A DNA stretch of 64,000 nt from Vibrio breoganii (lineage in GTDB: Bacteria; Pseudomonadota; Gammaproteobacteria; Enterobacterales; Vibrionaceae), in assembly GCF_001677275.1 (NCBI RefSeq), contig NZ_CP016177.1:124001-188000 (forward strand), given 5' to 3'. Under the pieces are notes generated by a model. It was given only the letters and a program-made list of their open reading frames with translations, did no database searches and was not told where the DNA came from. Below, one piece after another: positions 18,986-29,577 of the stretch. Every line of letters begins with the position of its first letter. Positions within the stretch are counted from its first letter, which is position 1. The translations under genes were made by a program, and so were the position numbers.

Positions 18986-19930
18986 ATGGAAGTCGGCACA
19001 TCAAAAGGACCAGTTTTGTCTAAGTTTTCCACATACTCGCACAAAGCCAATCAACTACTTAATAGTGTAGTGAATCAGCAGGCGATAATTGCCCGAGGAT
19101 TGACTTTTGTTTTGCTAGTTACCTCCGCTTGGCTATGTGGTCATTTATTCTGGCATCTAATGGGGTCTGAAACAGGAGTTGAGCGCTGGAGACCTTCAAC
19201 CTCTAACGTCGGCACAAGTGCTACTCAGCAACAAGGTACTGATATCGCCCCTTTGCTCAATGCAAACCTGTTTGGGGAAGAGTCAGAAGAAGCCCCTGTA
19301 GTTGTTGAGCAAGTGGTTGATGCTCCCAAAACACGTCTCAATCTTGTATTGGTGGGTGTGGTTGCCAGTAGCAACCAGAAAAATAGTTTAGCGGTAATCG
19401 CTAATAGAGGAAGTCAGGACACCTACGGGATAGGTGAAACCATTGATGGTACGCGAGCGCAGCTGCGTAACGTGCTCAAAGATAGAGTTATCATCGAAAA
19501 CCAAGGTCGTAATGAAACCTTAATGTTAGAAGGGATAGAATATAAGCGCGTCGCTGATGTGCAAGAGATCGCGAAGCAACAGCCTCAATCGAATGTTCAG
19601 GGTAATAACCCAGAGGTCGATCTCGGTGACCTAGATTCTATCAAAGCAGCAATATCAGAGAATCCTCAACAGTTCCTCAAGTATATTCGTCTATCTCAAG
19701 TTAACCGTGACGGTAAGTTAGTGGGTTATCGTGTTCGCCCTGGGAAAGAGCGTGCGCTGTTTGATTCTGTTGGCCTGCAAGATGGCGATATCGCCGTTGA
19801 ACTCAATGGCGCGGACCTTACGGAGCCGTCAGCGATGGGCGAGATTTGGAAGTCTTTGGGCGACTTAAGTGAGATTAACCTCACCGTTGAGCGAGATGGT
19901 CAACGCTACGATATTTATTTACAACTATAG
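18986..19930 (+). CDS. gspC: Type II secretion protein GspC (EpsC)
   Basis: GspC is the inner-membrane clamp that links the platform to the secretin GspD. A single transmembrane segment (about residues 44-66, LTFVLLVTSAWLCGHLFW) follows a short cytoplasmic tail. The periplasmic homology region (RLNLVLVGVVAS) and a C-terminal PDZ-like domain (FDSVGLQDGDIAVELNG) follow. The start is uncertain: ATG at 18986 has no clear ribosome site, whereas an in-frame TTG at 19016 has AAAGGA in ideal position and gives an N-terminus of usual length. It is first gene of the twelve-gene gspC-N operon. Confidence 0.92.
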   Translation: MEVGTSKGPVLSKFSTYSHKANQLLNSVVNQQAIIARGLTFVLLVTSAWLCGHLFWHLMGSETGVERWRPSTSNVGTSATQQQGTDIAPLLNANLFGEESEEAPVVVEQVVDAPKTRLNLVLVGVVASSNQKNSLAVIANRGSQDTYGIGETIDGTRAQLRNVLKDRVIIENQGRNETLMLEGIEYKRVADVQEIAKQQPQSNVQGNNPEVDLGDLDSIKAAISENPQQFLKYIRLSQVNRDGKLVGYRVRPGKERALFDSVGLQDGDIAVELNGADLTEPSAMGEIWKSLGDLSEINLTVERDGQRYDIYLQL

Positions 19931-20025
19931 TTTGGTAACAGCATTGTTATCGACTAGGAAGCATAGGCCTATCTAATAGAGCCATGCTCGGCATGGAATG
20001 CCATTGATTTTTTTGGGAGTATGAA

Positions 20026-22056
20026 GTGAAAAGTTGGTTTAGCAAGAGCGCATGGTTGTTGATGGGAAGTTTGGCGTGTGCGCCAGCCTTCAGCGCCAAT
20101 GAATTTAGCGCCAGCTTCAAGGGAACGGACATCGGCGAATTTATCAATATCGTCGGACGTAACTTAGAGAAAACCATCATTGTTGACCCTACTGTTAGGG
20201 GCAAGATCGATGTACGTAGCTACGATGTGCTCAACGAAGAGCAGTATTACCAGTTTTTCCTCAGTGTTCTTGAAGTGTATGGGTTTGCCGTTGTTGAAAT
20301 GGAAAACGGTGTACTCAAGGTCATTAAAGCCAAAGATGCGAAAACCTCAGCCGTACCTGTAGTGGGTGATGCCAATGTGAAGGGTGACGCGGTAGTGACT
20401 CGCGTTGTTGCTGTGCGTAATGTTTCGGTTCGTGAACTGTCACCTCTACTGCGTCAGTTAAACGATAATGCCGGCGCCGGGAACGTGGTTCACTATGACC
20501 CTGCCAACATTATCTTGATTACTGGCCGTGCGGCGGTCGTCAATCGCTTGGCAGAAATCATTGAGCGTGTTGACCAAGCCGGTGATAAATCTATCGAGGT
20601 TGTAGAGCTTGAGAACGCTTCTGCAGCAGAGATGGTGCGTATCGTTGAGGCATTGAACAAGACCACCGATGCCAAAAATACTCCTGCCTTCTTACAGCCT
20701 AAGCTGGTAGCCGATGAGCGCACTAACTCAGTGTTGATCTCAGGTGATCCACAAGTACGAAAACGCCTTAGAGCTGTCGTCTCTCAATTGGATAAAGAGA
20801 TGGAGGTCAAAGGTAATAATCAGGTCGTTTATCTGAAGAATGCTAACGCAGAAGACCTTGTCGATGTCCTAAAAGGTGTTTCGGATAACCTAGCAGCAGC
20901 GAAGAAAACCGCAAAAGGTGGAACCGCGGCTGTTCGAAACCCTAACTCTGAAGTGATGATATCTGCGCATACGGGTACCAATGCCCTAGTGATTACCGCT
21001 CCGCCAGACATTATGAAAGCGCTACGTGATGTTATTGCGCAGCTTGATATTCGTCGTGCCCAGGTACTGATTGAAGCCTTGATAGTAGAAATGTCAGAGG
21101 GTGACGGCGTTAACCTAGGCGTGCAATGGGGTAACCTTGAAACGGGTGCCGTTGTTCAATACGGTAATTCTGGCGCGTCTATTGGTCAGGTGCTGGTGGG
21201 TCTAGAAGAAGCACAAGACACGAGTTCTACCACTGCGGTTTACGATGAGAACGGCAACTTTCTACGTAACGAAACCACCACGACTGAGGGTGACTATTCC
21301 ACGCTAGCGAGTGCGCTAAGCGGTGTGAATGGTGCAGCGGTAAGTTTGGCGATGGGCGACTGGACGGCGTTAATCAGTGCGGTAGCGACGGATTCAAATT
21401 CAAACATTCTATCGTCTCCAAGCATTACGGTGATGGATAATGGCGAGGCTTCGTTCATCGTAGGTGAAGAGGTTCCGGTCATTACAGGCTCGACTTCGGG
21501 CTCAAACAACGAAAACCCATTCCAAACGGTCGACCGTAAAGAAGTGGGTATTAAGCTCAAGGTTGTGCCTCAGATAAACGAAGGTGACTCAGTTCAATTG
21601 AAGATTGAACAAGAGGTTTCCAATGTGTTGGGCGCTAATGGTGCGGTCGATGTTCGATTCGCTAAGCGACAACTGAACACGTCAGTAATGATTCAAGACG
21701 GCCAAATGCTGGTGCTTGGTGGTTTGATTGATGAGCGCGCTCTTGAGAGTGAGTCTAAGGTTCCAATCTTGGGTGATATTCCTTGGTTAGGCCAACTGTT
21801 CAAATCGACCAGTACTCAGGTTGAAAAGAAAAACCTAATGGTATTTATCAAGCCAACCATTATTCGTGATGGGGTGACCGCTGATGGTATTACTCAGCGT
21901 AAATACAACTACATCCGTGCAGAGCAACTGTACAAAGCAGAAGAAGGCCTGAGACTGATGTCTGATGATTTAGTGCCGATTATGCCTAAATTTGGTGATG
22001 AAGCTCGTCGCCCTTCAGAGCTGCAAGCCTTTATCGAGCAAGTGGAAGCGAAGTAA
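20026..22056 (+). CDS. gspD: Type II secretion outer-membrane secretin GspD (EpsD)
   Basis: GspD forms the outer-membrane channel. The 676-residue protein starts at GTG (20026) behind GGGAG, with a signal peptide cleaved near [11 protein letters not shown]0-N3 domains span about residues 25-310: the N0 segment [21 protein letters not shown] and repeated ring-building motifs [16 protein letters not shown] and [15 protein letters not shown]. The secretin core (about 330-590) contains the hallmark VPVLGDIP-type sequence ([15 protein letters not shown]). The C-terminal S-domain that binds pilotin follows. Confidence 0.97.
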   Translation: MKSWFSKSAWLLMGSLACAPAFSANEFSASFKGTDIGEFINIVGRNLEKTIIVDPTVRGKIDVRSYDVLNEEQYYQFFLSVLEVYGFAVVEMENGVLKVIKAKDAKTSAVPVVGDANVKGDAVVTRVVAVRNVSVRELSPLLRQLNDNAGAGNVVHYDPANIILITGRAAVVNRLAEIIERVDQAGDKSIEVVELENASAAEMVRIVEALNKTTDAKNTPAFLQPKLVADERTNSVLISGDPQVRKRLRAVVSQLDKEMEVKGNNQVVYLKNANAEDLVDVLKGVSDNLAAAKKTAKGGTAAVRNPNSEVMISAHTGTNALVITAPPDIMKALRDVIAQLDIRRAQVLIEALIVEMSEGDGVNLGVQWGNLETGAVVQYGNSGASIGQVLVGLEEAQDTSSTTAVYDENGNFLRNETTTTEGDYSTLASALSGVNGAAVSLAMGDWTALISAVATDSNSNILSSPSITVMDNGEASFIVGEEVPVITGSTSGSNNENPFQTVDRKEVGIKLKVVPQINEGDSVQLKIEQEVSNVLGANGAVDVRFAKRQLNTSVMIQDGQMLVLGGLIDERALESESKVPILGDIPWLGQLFKSTSTQVEKKNLMVFIKPTIIRDGVTADGITQRKYNYIRAEQLYKAEEGLRLMSDDLVPIMPKFGDEARRPSELQAFIEQVEAK

Positions 22057-23564
22057 TGGAAAGTGGTGCGTTTTCAAGGTTTGAGACGAGTATGACTCGC
22101 CTGCCATTTAGCTTTGCCAAGCGCTTTAATGTGGTGCTTGAGCCTAATGCGGATGCCAGTGCTAACCAGTTGTTTTTCATTGAACCACTGCAGACCTCAA
22201 CCCTACTAGAAGTGACTCGAGTTTCGTCGCTACCTATTCAGTTGGTTGAGCTTGATAAGAAGAGTTTTGACTCGAAGCTTTCCGATGCCTATCAGCGTGA
22301 TTCGTCTGAAGCGAGACAGCTAATGGAAGATATCGGCGCAGACAGCGACGATTTCTTCTCGTTGGCAGAAGAGCTGCCACAAAACGAGGACTTGCTTGAG
22401 GCCGAAGATGATGCGCCGATCATTAAACTGATCAACGCCATGCTGGGTGAGGCCATCAAAGAAGGTGCCTCAGATATCCATATTGAGTCCTTTGAGAAGT
22501 CACTGTCTATTCGTTTCCGTGTGGATGGTGTACTGCGAGACGTCCTAGCGCCAAGCCGCAAGCTAGCGCCACTGCTTGTGTCTAGGGTTAAGGTTATGGC
22601 TAAGCTTGATATCGCCGAGAAGCGCGTACCTCAAGATGGTCGTATCTCACTGCTGATAGGTGGGCGTGCGGTAGATGTGCGTGTATCCACAATGCCTTCG
22701 TCTCACGGCGAGCGAGTGGTGATGCGTCTTCTCGATAAAAACGCCACACAGTTGGACTTAAACAGCTTAGGTATGGCGCACCATAACCACGTCAATTTCC
22801 AAACGCTTATCAAGCGACCTCACGGCATTATCTTGGTTACCGGTCCAACGGGTTCGGGTAAATCCACCACCTTGTATGCGGGCTTACAAGAGCTGAATAG
22901 TGCTGAGCGCAATATTCTGACGGTAGAGGATCCAATCGAATTCGATATTGACGGCATTGGACAAACTCAGGTAAACCCTAAGGTCGATATGACCTTTGCT
23001 CGCGGATTAAGAGCTATCTTGCGTCAAGATCCCGATGTGGTAATGGTCGGTGAAATTCGTGACCTTGAAACTGCACAGATCGCGGTACAAGCGTCTTTGA
23101 CCGGTCACTTGGTGATGTCAACGCTGCACACCAATACCGCAGTGGGTACGATCACCCGATTGCGAGATATGGGTATAGAACCCTTTCTTATCTCCTCATC
23201 ATTGCTCGGTATCTTAGCTCAGCGTTTGGTACGTACTTTGTGCCAACAGTGTAAGCAACCCTTCCAAGCCGATGCTGAGCAAAAGAAACTGTTTAATCTG
23301 CAACCTGAAGATGATCTGGTTTTGCATAGACCCAATGGCTGTGAGCACTGTAATCATAAGGGCTACAAAGGCCGAACAGGTATCCATGAGCTGCTAGTTG
23401 TGGATGAAAAAGTACAAGAGCTGATCCATGGCGAGCAAAGCGAACAAGAGATAGAACTGGCTATTCGTGCGTCTACCCCAAGTATCCGTCAAGATGGTCT
23501 GGATAAGGTGAGAGCCGGCAAGACCACCCTTGAAGAAGTAATGCGAGTGACTAGGGAAGAGTAA
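22056..23564 (+). CDS. gspE: Type II secretion ATPase GspE (EpsE)
   Basis: GspE is the cytoplasmic hexameric ATPase that powers pseudopilus assembly. The 502-residue protein has the N-terminal domain that binds GspL, Walker [11 protein letters not shown] near residue 264, an Asp box and Walker B ([14 protein letters not shown]), a His box ([11 protein letters not shown]), and the tetracysteine zinc motif CQQC near 396 with CEHC near 429. All catalytic elements are intact. The start ATG overlaps the last base of the gspD stop. Confidence 0.98.
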   Translation: MESGAFSRFETSMTRLPFSFAKRFNVVLEPNADASANQLFFIEPLQTSTLLEVTRVSSLPIQLVELDKKSFDSKLSDAYQRDSSEARQLMEDIGADSDDFFSLAEELPQNEDLLEAEDDAPIIKLINAMLGEAIKEGASDIHIESFEKSLSIRFRVDGVLRDVLAPSRKLAPLLVSRVKVMAKLDIAEKRVPQDGRISLLIGGRAVDVRVSTMPSSHGERVVMRLLDKNATQLDLNSLGMAHHNHVNFQTLIKRPHGIILVTGPTGSGKSTTLYAGLQELNSAERNILTVEDPIEFDIDGIGQTQVNPKVDMTFARGLRAILRQDPDVVMVGEIRDLETAQIAVQASLTGHLVMSTLHTNTAVGTITRLRDMGIEPFLISSSLLGILAQRLVRTLCQQCKQPFQADAEQKKLFNLQPEDDLVLHRPNGCEHCNHKGYKGRTGIHELLVVDEKVQELIHGEQSEQEIELAIRASTPSIRQDGLDKVRAGKTTLEEVMRVTREE

Positions 23565-24781
23565 TGGCGGCATTTGAATACAAGGCACTGGATGTCAAAG
23601 GACGCCAGAAAAAAGGTGTTATCGAAGGTGATAATGCCCGTCAGGTAAGACACCGCCTGAAAGAGCAAGGTTTGATGCCGGTTGAAATAACCGAAACCAA
23701 AGCCAAGCAAGAAGCGGCTAAGTCGAAAGGCTTTCAGCGTGGAATAAGCACCCCTGATCTTGCTTTGTTAACTCGCCAATTGTCCACCTTAGTGCAGGCA
23801 GGAATGCCACTTGAGGAATGCCTCAGAGCGGTCGCTGAGCAATCAGAAAAAGCGCGTATTAGCAGCATGTTGGTGAGCGTCCGCTCTAAGGTTGTTGAAG
23901 GCTACACTCTTGCTGACAGCATGCGCGAGTACCCTGCTATTTTTGATGATCTCTTTTGTGCCATGGTTGCGGCTGGTGAAAAATCCGGACACCTAGATGC
24001 GGTATTGGAGCGCTTAGCTGACTATGCAGAGAAGCGTCAACAGCTTCGTTCTAAGCTTCAACAAGCCATGATTTACCCGATCATGCTGACCCTAATTGCA
24101 GTAGGTGTTATCGGCTTTTTGCTGGCGACAGTGGTCCCTAAGATCGTTGACCAATTTATCCAGATGGGGCAGGAACTACCTACCTCCACTCAAATCCTGA
24201 TTAACGCCAGTGACTTTGTCCAAGACTATGGCGTGTTGCTGGTTGGAAGCATCTTAGCCTTAATTGTGGGTACTAAGATTTTGTTAAGAAAGCCCACGCT
24301 TAGGTTAAGCTGGGATCACAAAGTGCTCAAGGTACCGGTTATCGGCCGAGTGGCTAGAGGCCTCAATACCTCTCGCTTTGCTCGTACTCTCGCGATTTGT
24401 TCCGCTAGTGCTATTCCATTGCTGGATGGCATGCGAGTTGCCGCCGAGGTAATGGGTAATAAATTCTTTAAGAAGCAGGTTTATGAGGCATCTGATAAGG
24501 TGCGAGAAGGGGCAAGCCTTCGACATTCTCTGCAGCAAAGTAAGCTATTCCCACCGATGATGCTGCATATGATTGCCAGTGGTGAACAGTCTGGTGAGTT
24601 AGAGCAAATGCTGACTCGCGCGGCAGATAACCAAGACCAAGACTTCGAATCGCAAGTGAACCTGGCTTTGGGTATCTTTGAGCCATTACTTATCGTATTT
24701 ATGGCAGGGATTGTATTGTTTATTGTGGTGGCGACTATGATGCCGCTGCTTGAGTTGAATAATTTGGTTTCGGGCGCCTAA
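23564..24781 (+). CDS. gspF: Type II secretion inner-membrane platform protein GspF (EpsF)
   Basis: The 405-residue polytopic protein has two repeated GspF domains (about residues 70-195 and 272-395) and three transmembrane segments (about 170-192, 220-240, 370-395). The family sequence LARQLSTLVQAGMPLEECL appears as LTRQLSTLVQAGMPLEEC near residue 68, and GMRVAAEVMGN in the second repeat. It forms the platform core with GspL and GspM. The start overlaps the gspE stop by one base. Confidence 0.97.
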   Translation: MAAFEYKALDVKGRQKKGVIEGDNARQVRHRLKEQGLMPVEITETKAKQEAAKSKGFQRGISTPDLALLTRQLSTLVQAGMPLEECLRAVAEQSEKARISSMLVSVRSKVVEGYTLADSMREYPAIFDDLFCAMVAAGEKSGHLDAVLERLADYAEKRQQLRSKLQQAMIYPIMLTLIAVGVIGFLLATVVPKIVDQFIQMGQELPTSTQILINASDFVQDYGVLLVGSILALIVGTKILLRKPTLRLSWDHKVLKVPVIGRVARGLNTSRFARTLAICSASAIPLLDGMRVAAEVMGNKFFKKQVYEASDKVREGASLRHSLQQSKLFPPMMLHMIASGEQSGELEQMLTRAADNQDQDFESQVNLALGIFEPLLIVFMAGIVLFIVVATMMPLLELNNLVSGA

Positions 24782-24810
24782 TGTTTTTGCCCGAGTGTAT
24801 GGAGAAAAAA

Positions 24811-25254
24811 ATGAAATATAATAAGAAACAACAAGGCTTTACCTTGCTAGAGGTTATGGTTGTTGTCGTTATTCTAGGTATCTTGGCAAGTTTCGTTGTG
24901 CCTAACCTTTTGGGTAACAAAGAGAAGGCCGACCAACAAAAAGCGATTACCGATATCGTAGCGTTAGAAAATGCTCTTGATATGTACAAGCTAGACAATA
25001 GTGTCTACCCAACGACAGACCAAGGTCTAGACGCATTGGTAAGTCGTCCAACGGGGTCTCCTGAGCCGCGTAACTACCGTGGTGATGGTTACATTCGTCG
25101 TCTTCCAAACGACCCATGGGGTAACGAATACCAATACCTGAGCCCTGGCGATAACGGTAACATCGATATCTTTACTCTAGGTGCTGACGGTCAAGAGGGT
25201 GGCGAGGGAGCTGCTGCTGATATCGGCAACTGGAATCTACAAGATTTCCAATAA
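24811..25254 (+). CDS. gspG: Major pseudopilin GspG (EpsG)
   Basis: GspG is the main subunit of the periplasmic pseudopilus. The prepilin leader ends at QQG, with FTLLEVMVVVVILGILASFV as processed N-terminus and Glu+5 present. The C-terminal domain carries the Ca-binding loop region typical of GspG (LPNDPWGNEYQYLSPG and FTLGADGQEGG). I choose the ATG at 24811, which has GGAG upstream and gives the normal short leader. The overlapping ATG at 24781 would add ten unrelated residues. Confidence 0.97.
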   Translation: MKYNKKQQGFTLLEVMVVVVILGILASFVVPNLLGNKEKADQQKAITDIVALENALDMYKLDNSVYPTTDQGLDALVSRPTGSPEPRNYRGDGYIRRLPNDPWGNEYQYLSPGDNGNIDIFTLGADGQEGGEGAAADIGNWNLQDFQ

Positions 25255-25266
25255 TTCGTAACTATA

Positions 25267-25866
25267 GTGAGACGTGATAAACGACAGCGCGGCTTTACCC
25301 TCCTAGAGATCATGCTAGTCATGGTCTTGGTATCGGTTAGCGCCATAGCGGTAGTGGTTAATTTACCCACTAGCAGTTCAGATGCCGCAGAGACTCGCGC
25401 GCAACAGCTTTATCAACGTCTCAACCTATTGCATCAAGACGCAATATTGAACGGTTGGGATCTGGGTATTCGCTTTGATCCCGCAGGAAACAAGTATCGA
25501 CTTTTGCAACTGACTCGAGAGGGTTGGCAGGCACTAGAGCATCGCAGAATCCCTGCAGATACCGAGCTTGAAGATGGCCTAACACTCGCCTGGGAGCTGG
25601 GTGATGGTGTTTGGGGCAAAAAAGACAGCTTGTTTGAAGAGGGATCGCTGTTTGATGAGGAAATGTTTGCAGAGGAAGAAAACAAAGACAAAGAGGCGCC
25701 GCCTCAGGTCTTTATTTTGTCCAGTGGTGAACTGACACCCTTTGAGGTCTACATCCACCCAAGCTCAGAAGCACAAGGCGAGCAAAACTGGCGCGTGATG
25801 GCGCTAGAAAACGGTAGCTTTCGATTGCTGAAACCTGGTGAGGAGCTCGACGATGAAGTCCTCTAG
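25267..25866 (+). CDS. gspH: Minor pseudopilin GspH (EpsH)
   Basis: The minor pseudopilin has the leader MRRDKRQRG and processed N-terminus FTLLEIMLVMVLVSVSA. The start is GTG at 25267. A strongly acidic loop (residues about 117-145, SLFDEEMFAEEENK) interrupts the C-terminal beta-sheet; from memory V. cholerae EpsH has a similar insert, so it is a lineage feature and not an oddity. The last 14 nt overlap gspI. Confidence 0.95.
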   Translation: MRRDKRQRGFTLLEIMLVMVLVSVSAIAVVVNLPTSSSDAAETRAQQLYQRLNLLHQDAILNGWDLGIRFDPAGNKYRLLQLTREGWQALEHRRIPADTELEDGLTLAWELGDGVWGKKDSLFEEGSLFDEEMFAEEENKDKEAPPQVFILSSGELTPFEVYIHPSSEAQGEQNWRVMALENGSFRLLKPGEELDDEVL

Positions 25867-26209
25867 AGGCATGACCTTGCTAGAGGTTTTGATTGCTCTG
25901 GCTATCTTTGCAACGGCTTCTATTAGTGTGGTTAGGGCTGTTACTCAGCACATTAATAGTATCGGTTACCTTGAGCAAAAGACCTTTGCTGGCATGGTAG
26001 TGGACAATCAAATGGCATTGATGATGCTAGCCGAGCCTCCTAAGACAGCACGTAAAGGCACCTCTGAATTAGCCGGTTATACCTGGTATTGGTCTATTAC
26101 ACCAATATCAACAAGCACCGCTTATTTGCGAGCGGTTGATGTCAGTGTGGCCCTAGATGAAAAAATGGATAGCCCCCTAGTTACGGTAAGAAGTTATGTA
26201 CCGTTATAA
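25853..26209 (+). CDS. gspI: Minor pseudopilin GspI (EpsI)
   Basis: The protein has a short leader MKSSRG and the type IV pilin N-terminus MTLLEVLIALAIFATASISV with Glu+5. With GspJ and GspK it forms the tip complex of the pseudopilus. I take the ATG at 25853, preceded by GGTGAGGAG, rather than the upstream in-frame start at 25838. The length of 118 residues is typical. Confidence 0.95.
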   Translation: MKSSRGMTLLEVLIALAIFATASISVVRAVTQHINSIGYLEQKTFAGMVVDNQMALMMLAEPPKTARKGTSELAGYTWYWSITPISTSTAYLRAVDVSVALDEKMDSPLVTVRSYVPL

Positions 26210-26837
26210 AAAGGCGAAAGGTTTTACCCTGATTGAGGTGCTGGTGGCGATTGCCGTGTTTGCTAGCCTCAGTATGGCGGCGTATCAGGTGGTATTTCAG
26301 ACTCAGCTGAGCAATCAGCAGTCTCAAGAGAAATTAGGGCGCTTGCAGCAGTTGCAGGCAACCCTAGTCTATCTAGATAGTGATTTTCGTCAGATAGCGA
26401 TTCGTCGTTTTCGTAATGACGGACAAGAAGCGGGTGAGTCGCTCATTTATTGGCAAGATAACCTGCTTGATTCCGATGAAAAAGGTGTGCTGTTTACTCG
26501 TTTAGGCTGGATTAATCCACAGCAGCAGTTCCCTCGCGGAGAAGTCACCAAAGTAGGCTATCGAATTCGAGATCATAAGCTTGAGCGAGTTTGGTGGCGA
26601 TACCCAGACACTCCGGTTGGACAGCAAGGTATCGTGACCCCGCTTCTTGATAAGGTCGAGGAGTTTGATATTCGTTTTTATAACGGAGAAAGCTGGCTAG
26701 AAGAATGGGAAGACAATGGTTCATTGCCTAAGGCTGTGGCCGTGCATTTAACCCTAGAAGATTATGGCAAGCTTGAGCGTATCTACCTAACGGCTGATGG
26801 TCAGCTAGAGAGGATTAATGAAGATACGCCTCAGTAA
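26196..26837 (+). CDS. gspJ: Minor pseudopilin GspJ (EpsJ)
   Basis: The 213-residue protein has leader MYRYKKAKG and pilin N-terminus FTLIEVLVAIAVFASLSMAAY. The body contains the GspJ beta-rich domain (LVYLDSDFRQIAIRRFR). It is the central subunit of the tip trimer. It overlaps gspI by 14 nt and gspK by 20 nt. Confidence 0.96.
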   Translation: MYRYKKAKGFTLIEVLVAIAVFASLSMAAYQVVFQTQLSNQQSQEKLGRLQQLQATLVYLDSDFRQIAIRRFRNDGQEAGESLIYWQDNLLDSDEKGVLFTRLGWINPQQQFPRGEVTKVGYRIRDHKLERVWWRYPDTPVGQQGIVTPLLDKVEEFDIRFYNGESWLEEWEDNGSLPKAVAVHLTLEDYGKLERIYLTADGQLERINEDTPQ

Positions 26838-27864
26838 TTCGCAAAAAATGAAAGGACAAAGCAAGCAACAAGGCGTTGCCTTGCTAGTGGTATTGCTTCT
26901 GTTGGCTATTATGACCGCCATCGCCGCCACCATGTCAGAACGATTGGTTCTGGGGGTGGATAGGGCAAGCAGTCAGGTGGATAACCAGCAAGCCTATTGG
27001 TACGCCATCGGCGTCGAGGCATTAGCCAAATACGGCATCGAGGAGAGCTTAGAAGACGGTGATACGGTCAATCTAAGTCAGCCATGGGCGTTAGAGGAGC
27101 AATCCTACCCATTGGATTACGGTGAGGCGAGAGGCGTAGTTAGGGATATGCAGGCGTGTTTTAACGTTAACTCACTGGCCGCAGTCACTATCGACCCTAC
27201 TTCCAGTTCTCGTCCATACTTGTTGCAGGTGTGGCGAACCTTGCTGGAAGAGGTAGGACTAGACAGTTATCAAGCTGAGGTCGTTGCCGACTCCACATGG
27301 GAATACCTAGATAAAGACGATGGTGTGATGACTCAGGCAGGTGTGGAAGATGCCACTTATGAGGGATTGTCTCCATCCTATATGGCTGCCAATGGTCTGA
27401 TTGCTGATTTGAGTGAGCTACGCAGTGTATATCAGATGGATGGCCCATCAATGAGACGCATCTCATGGTTAGCGTGCGCGCTGCCTACCGATGACTTGCG
27501 CATCAATGTGAATACACTTAGGCCATGGCAATCTAAGCTATTGGTCGCACTGTTTGAGCCAGCCTTGAGTGAAGATCAGGCCAAGCAGGTTATTGAAGAT
27601 CGCCCATATGATGGGTGGGAGAGCACTGATGATTTCTTGGCTGAAGGCAATATCGCCGGTATCAGTGCCGAAATAAAAAACAAGGCGAAGGAATATCTAT
27701 CTGTAGATAGCCGTTATTTTGAATTAGATGCAGAAGTATTTGTGCAGGATGCCCGAGTTCGCTTGAGGAGCCTGCTTTATAGTGAAAATCAAGACGAATC
27801 GCGAGTAGTACGCCGACGATTTGGAGGAATTAGTGAGCGAAATCCTGACAGTTCGGCTCAGTAG
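26818..27864 (+). CDS. gspK: Minor pseudopilin GspK (EpsK)
   Basis: GspK caps the pseudopilus. The 348-residue protein has a prepilin-like N-terminus (QQG-VALLVVLLLLAIMTAIAAT) in which Glu+5 is absent, as is normal for GspK. A large alpha domain and GspK-specific segments follow (CFNVNSLA, LRINVNTLRPW, ADSTWEYLDKDDG). The start at 26818 or the later ATG at 26848 cannot be distinguished. The tail overlaps gspL by 32 nt. Confidence 0.95.
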   Translation: MKIRLSNSQKMKGQSKQQGVALLVVLLLLAIMTAIAATMSERLVLGVDRASSQVDNQQAYWYAIGVEALAKYGIEESLEDGDTVNLSQPWALEEQSYPLDYGEARGVVRDMQACFNVNSLAAVTIDPTSSSRPYLLQVWRTLLEEVGLDSYQAEVVADSTWEYLDKDDGVMTQAGVEDATYEGLSPSYMAANGLIADLSELRSVYQMDGPSMRRISWLACALPTDDLRINVNTLRPWQSKLLVALFEPALSEDQAKQVIEDRPYDGWESTDDFLAEGNIAGISAEIKNKAKEYLSVDSRYFELDAEVFVQDARVRLRSLLYSENQDESRVVRRRFGGISERNPDSSAQ

Positions 27865-29077
27865 GCAGAATTTAAAAACAATTCCATGGTTGGTTTGGTC
27901 ATCGACAGAGAACGAGATCATTGCCAGTGGTGAACTCGGTGGCTTAGAGGAATTAGAAGAACTCACCTCCTATGCGACCGAGCGAAGCGTTGCCCTATTA
28001 TTAGATGGCCAAGATGTGGCTTTACGAGAAGTCGGAGTGCCTGCTGGTGCTTCACGCCAGTTCTCAACCATGTTGCCATTCCTCTTGGAAGAAGAGCTGG
28101 CTCAAGACATTGATGAATTGCACTTCTCGATACTCAAGCAAACAAGCGATAAGGCATGGGTAGCTGCAGTCGATAAAGATTATCTTCAGCAATGCATTGA
28201 ACGTTTCTTCGAGGCGGGCATAGAGCTTCATCGCGTCTTGCCTGATGTATTATCTTTGCCTTTGGATGGCAGCACTATCCCTATGCTTCCTTGGCAAGGC
28301 TACTGCTTGATTCGCCAAGATATCTATCAAGGCATAGTGCTACCAGAAGCGCTAGTGCCGTATGCATTGGCTCGCCCCCCTTTTACGGTGGATATCGAAG
28401 ACGAGGAAGAGTCACCTTCTGAAGAACCTGTTCATATTCAATGTTTTGGCTCTATACCTGAGTCATTATCTAGCATTGAAAACCCAAAGATTGAGGCCTT
28501 ACCTGCAGAGTTACCTATGGCTCTACTGGCTAAGAATGCGCAGCTTTCGACGATCAACTTATTATCGGGCGAGTTCAAGCGACAGTCATCGTGGCTTAAA
28601 AACATCAAGCTTTGGCAAGCTCCGGCTATTGCCGCATTAGTGCTATTGGTTATTTTTGGTATTAATACCTATACCCAAGTCAGCCAAATAGAGACTCAGG
28701 CGACGGCGTATCGAGCCGAGAGTGAACGAATTTTTAGAGCGGTCTTTCCTGATAAAAATCGTATCCCAACAGTTAGCTACCTTAAGCGTCAAATGAGTGA
28801 TGAAAAAACACGATTGAGCGGTGGAACTGTGGATGCGCCCTTAATGGTTTGGCTACTTGACGTGCAAGTTGCCCTTAAAGATAGCGATAAAGTTCAAATA
28901 CAGAGCCTCAAGTTCGATAGTGATCGCGAAGAGTTGCGAATCCAAGCGCAAGCGAGTGACTTCCAAACCTTTGAGCAACTGAGAGTGGCCTTTTCTGAGA
29001 AGTTTTTGGTAGACCAAGGGCAGATCAACCGTAATGGTGATTTGGTCAGCAGCAGTTACGTATTGAAGGTGAAGTAA
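27833..29077 (+). CDS. gspL: Type II secretion platform protein GspL (EpsL)
   Basis: GspL has a cytoplasmic actin-like domain (residues 1-245) that binds GspE, one transmembrane segment (about 262-282, APAIAALVLLVIFGINTY) and a periplasmic ferredoxin-like domain. The segment YRAESERIFRAVFPDKNRIP is closely similar to V. cholerae EpsL as I recall it. The start is GTG at 27833 with GGAGGA at 27823-27828, giving an N-terminus SEILTVRL that aligns with the family. Confidence 0.96.
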   Translation: MSEILTVRLSRQNLKTIPWLVWSSTENEIIASGELGGLEELEELTSYATERSVALLLDGQDVALREVGVPAGASRQFSTMLPFLLEEELAQDIDELHFSILKQTSDKAWVAAVDKDYLQQCIERFFEAGIELHRVLPDVLSLPLDGSTIPMLPWQGYCLIRQDIYQGIVLPEALVPYALARPPFTVDIEDEEESPSEEPVHIQCFGSIPESLSSIENPKIEALPAELPMALLAKNAQLSTINLLSGEFKRQSSWLKNIKLWQAPAIAALVLLVIFGINTYTQVSQIETQATAYRAESERIFRAVFPDKNRIPTVSYLKRQMSDEKTRLSGGTVDAPLMVWLLDVQVALKDSDKVQIQSLKFDSDREELRIQAQASDFQTFEQLRVAFSEKFLVDQGQINRNGDLVSSSYVLKVK

Positions 29078-29577
29078 TGCGAGGATTACAACAAGCTATC
29101 CTAGGATATTGGAGCAGTATTAGCCTTCGTGAACAGCGTATGTTGATTATCGCGATTGGCTTTGGTGTTGCGGGTTTGCTGTATTGGGGCGGCTTTGCGC
29201 CACTTAAGCAGAAGAACGAATTGGCACAGGCCCGCTTAATCAGTGAAACACAACTTTTGAGTTGGGTACAAAAAGAAGCGAACGCGATTACTGAGTTGCG
29301 TAAAACCAGTGGCGCACCTTCTATCTCCAATGAACCCCTAAACCAACTGCTGTCGACTTCTACAGGACGATTTAATATCGAACTGATTCGCCTTCAACCT
29401 CGTGACGATATGGTTCAGGTGTGGGTTCAACCAGTGGCGTTTAATCGTCTAATGAATTGGTTACTGTATTTGCGTCAAGAAAAAGGGGTAGACGTCGCCT
29501 TTTTTGATATCAACGAAACCGAAAAGAAAGGGGTCGTAGAGGTGAAAAGATTGCAGTTTAAAAGAGCAGGTAGTTAA
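29077..29577 (+). CDS. gspM: Type II secretion platform protein GspM (EpsM)
   Basis: The 166-residue bitopic protein has one transmembrane segment (about residues 22-41, MLIIAIGFGVAGLLYWGGF) after the conserved SLREQRM and a periplasmic ferredoxin-like domain. It pairs with GspL. Its first base overlaps the gspL stop and its last base the gspN start. Confidence 0.95.
   Translation: MRGLQQAILGYWSSISLREQRMLIIAIGFGVAGLLYWGGFAPLKQKNELAQARLISETQLLSWVQKEANAITELRKTSGAPSISNEPLNQLLSTSTGRFNIELIRLQPRDDMVQVWVQPVAFNRLMNWLLYLRQEKGVDVAFFDINETEKKGVVEVKRLQFKRAGS

Noticed and set aside
25615..25700. Acidic insertion in GspH as a novel domain
   Set aside because: From memory V. cholerae EpsH carries a similar acidic loop, so it is a normal feature of this group.
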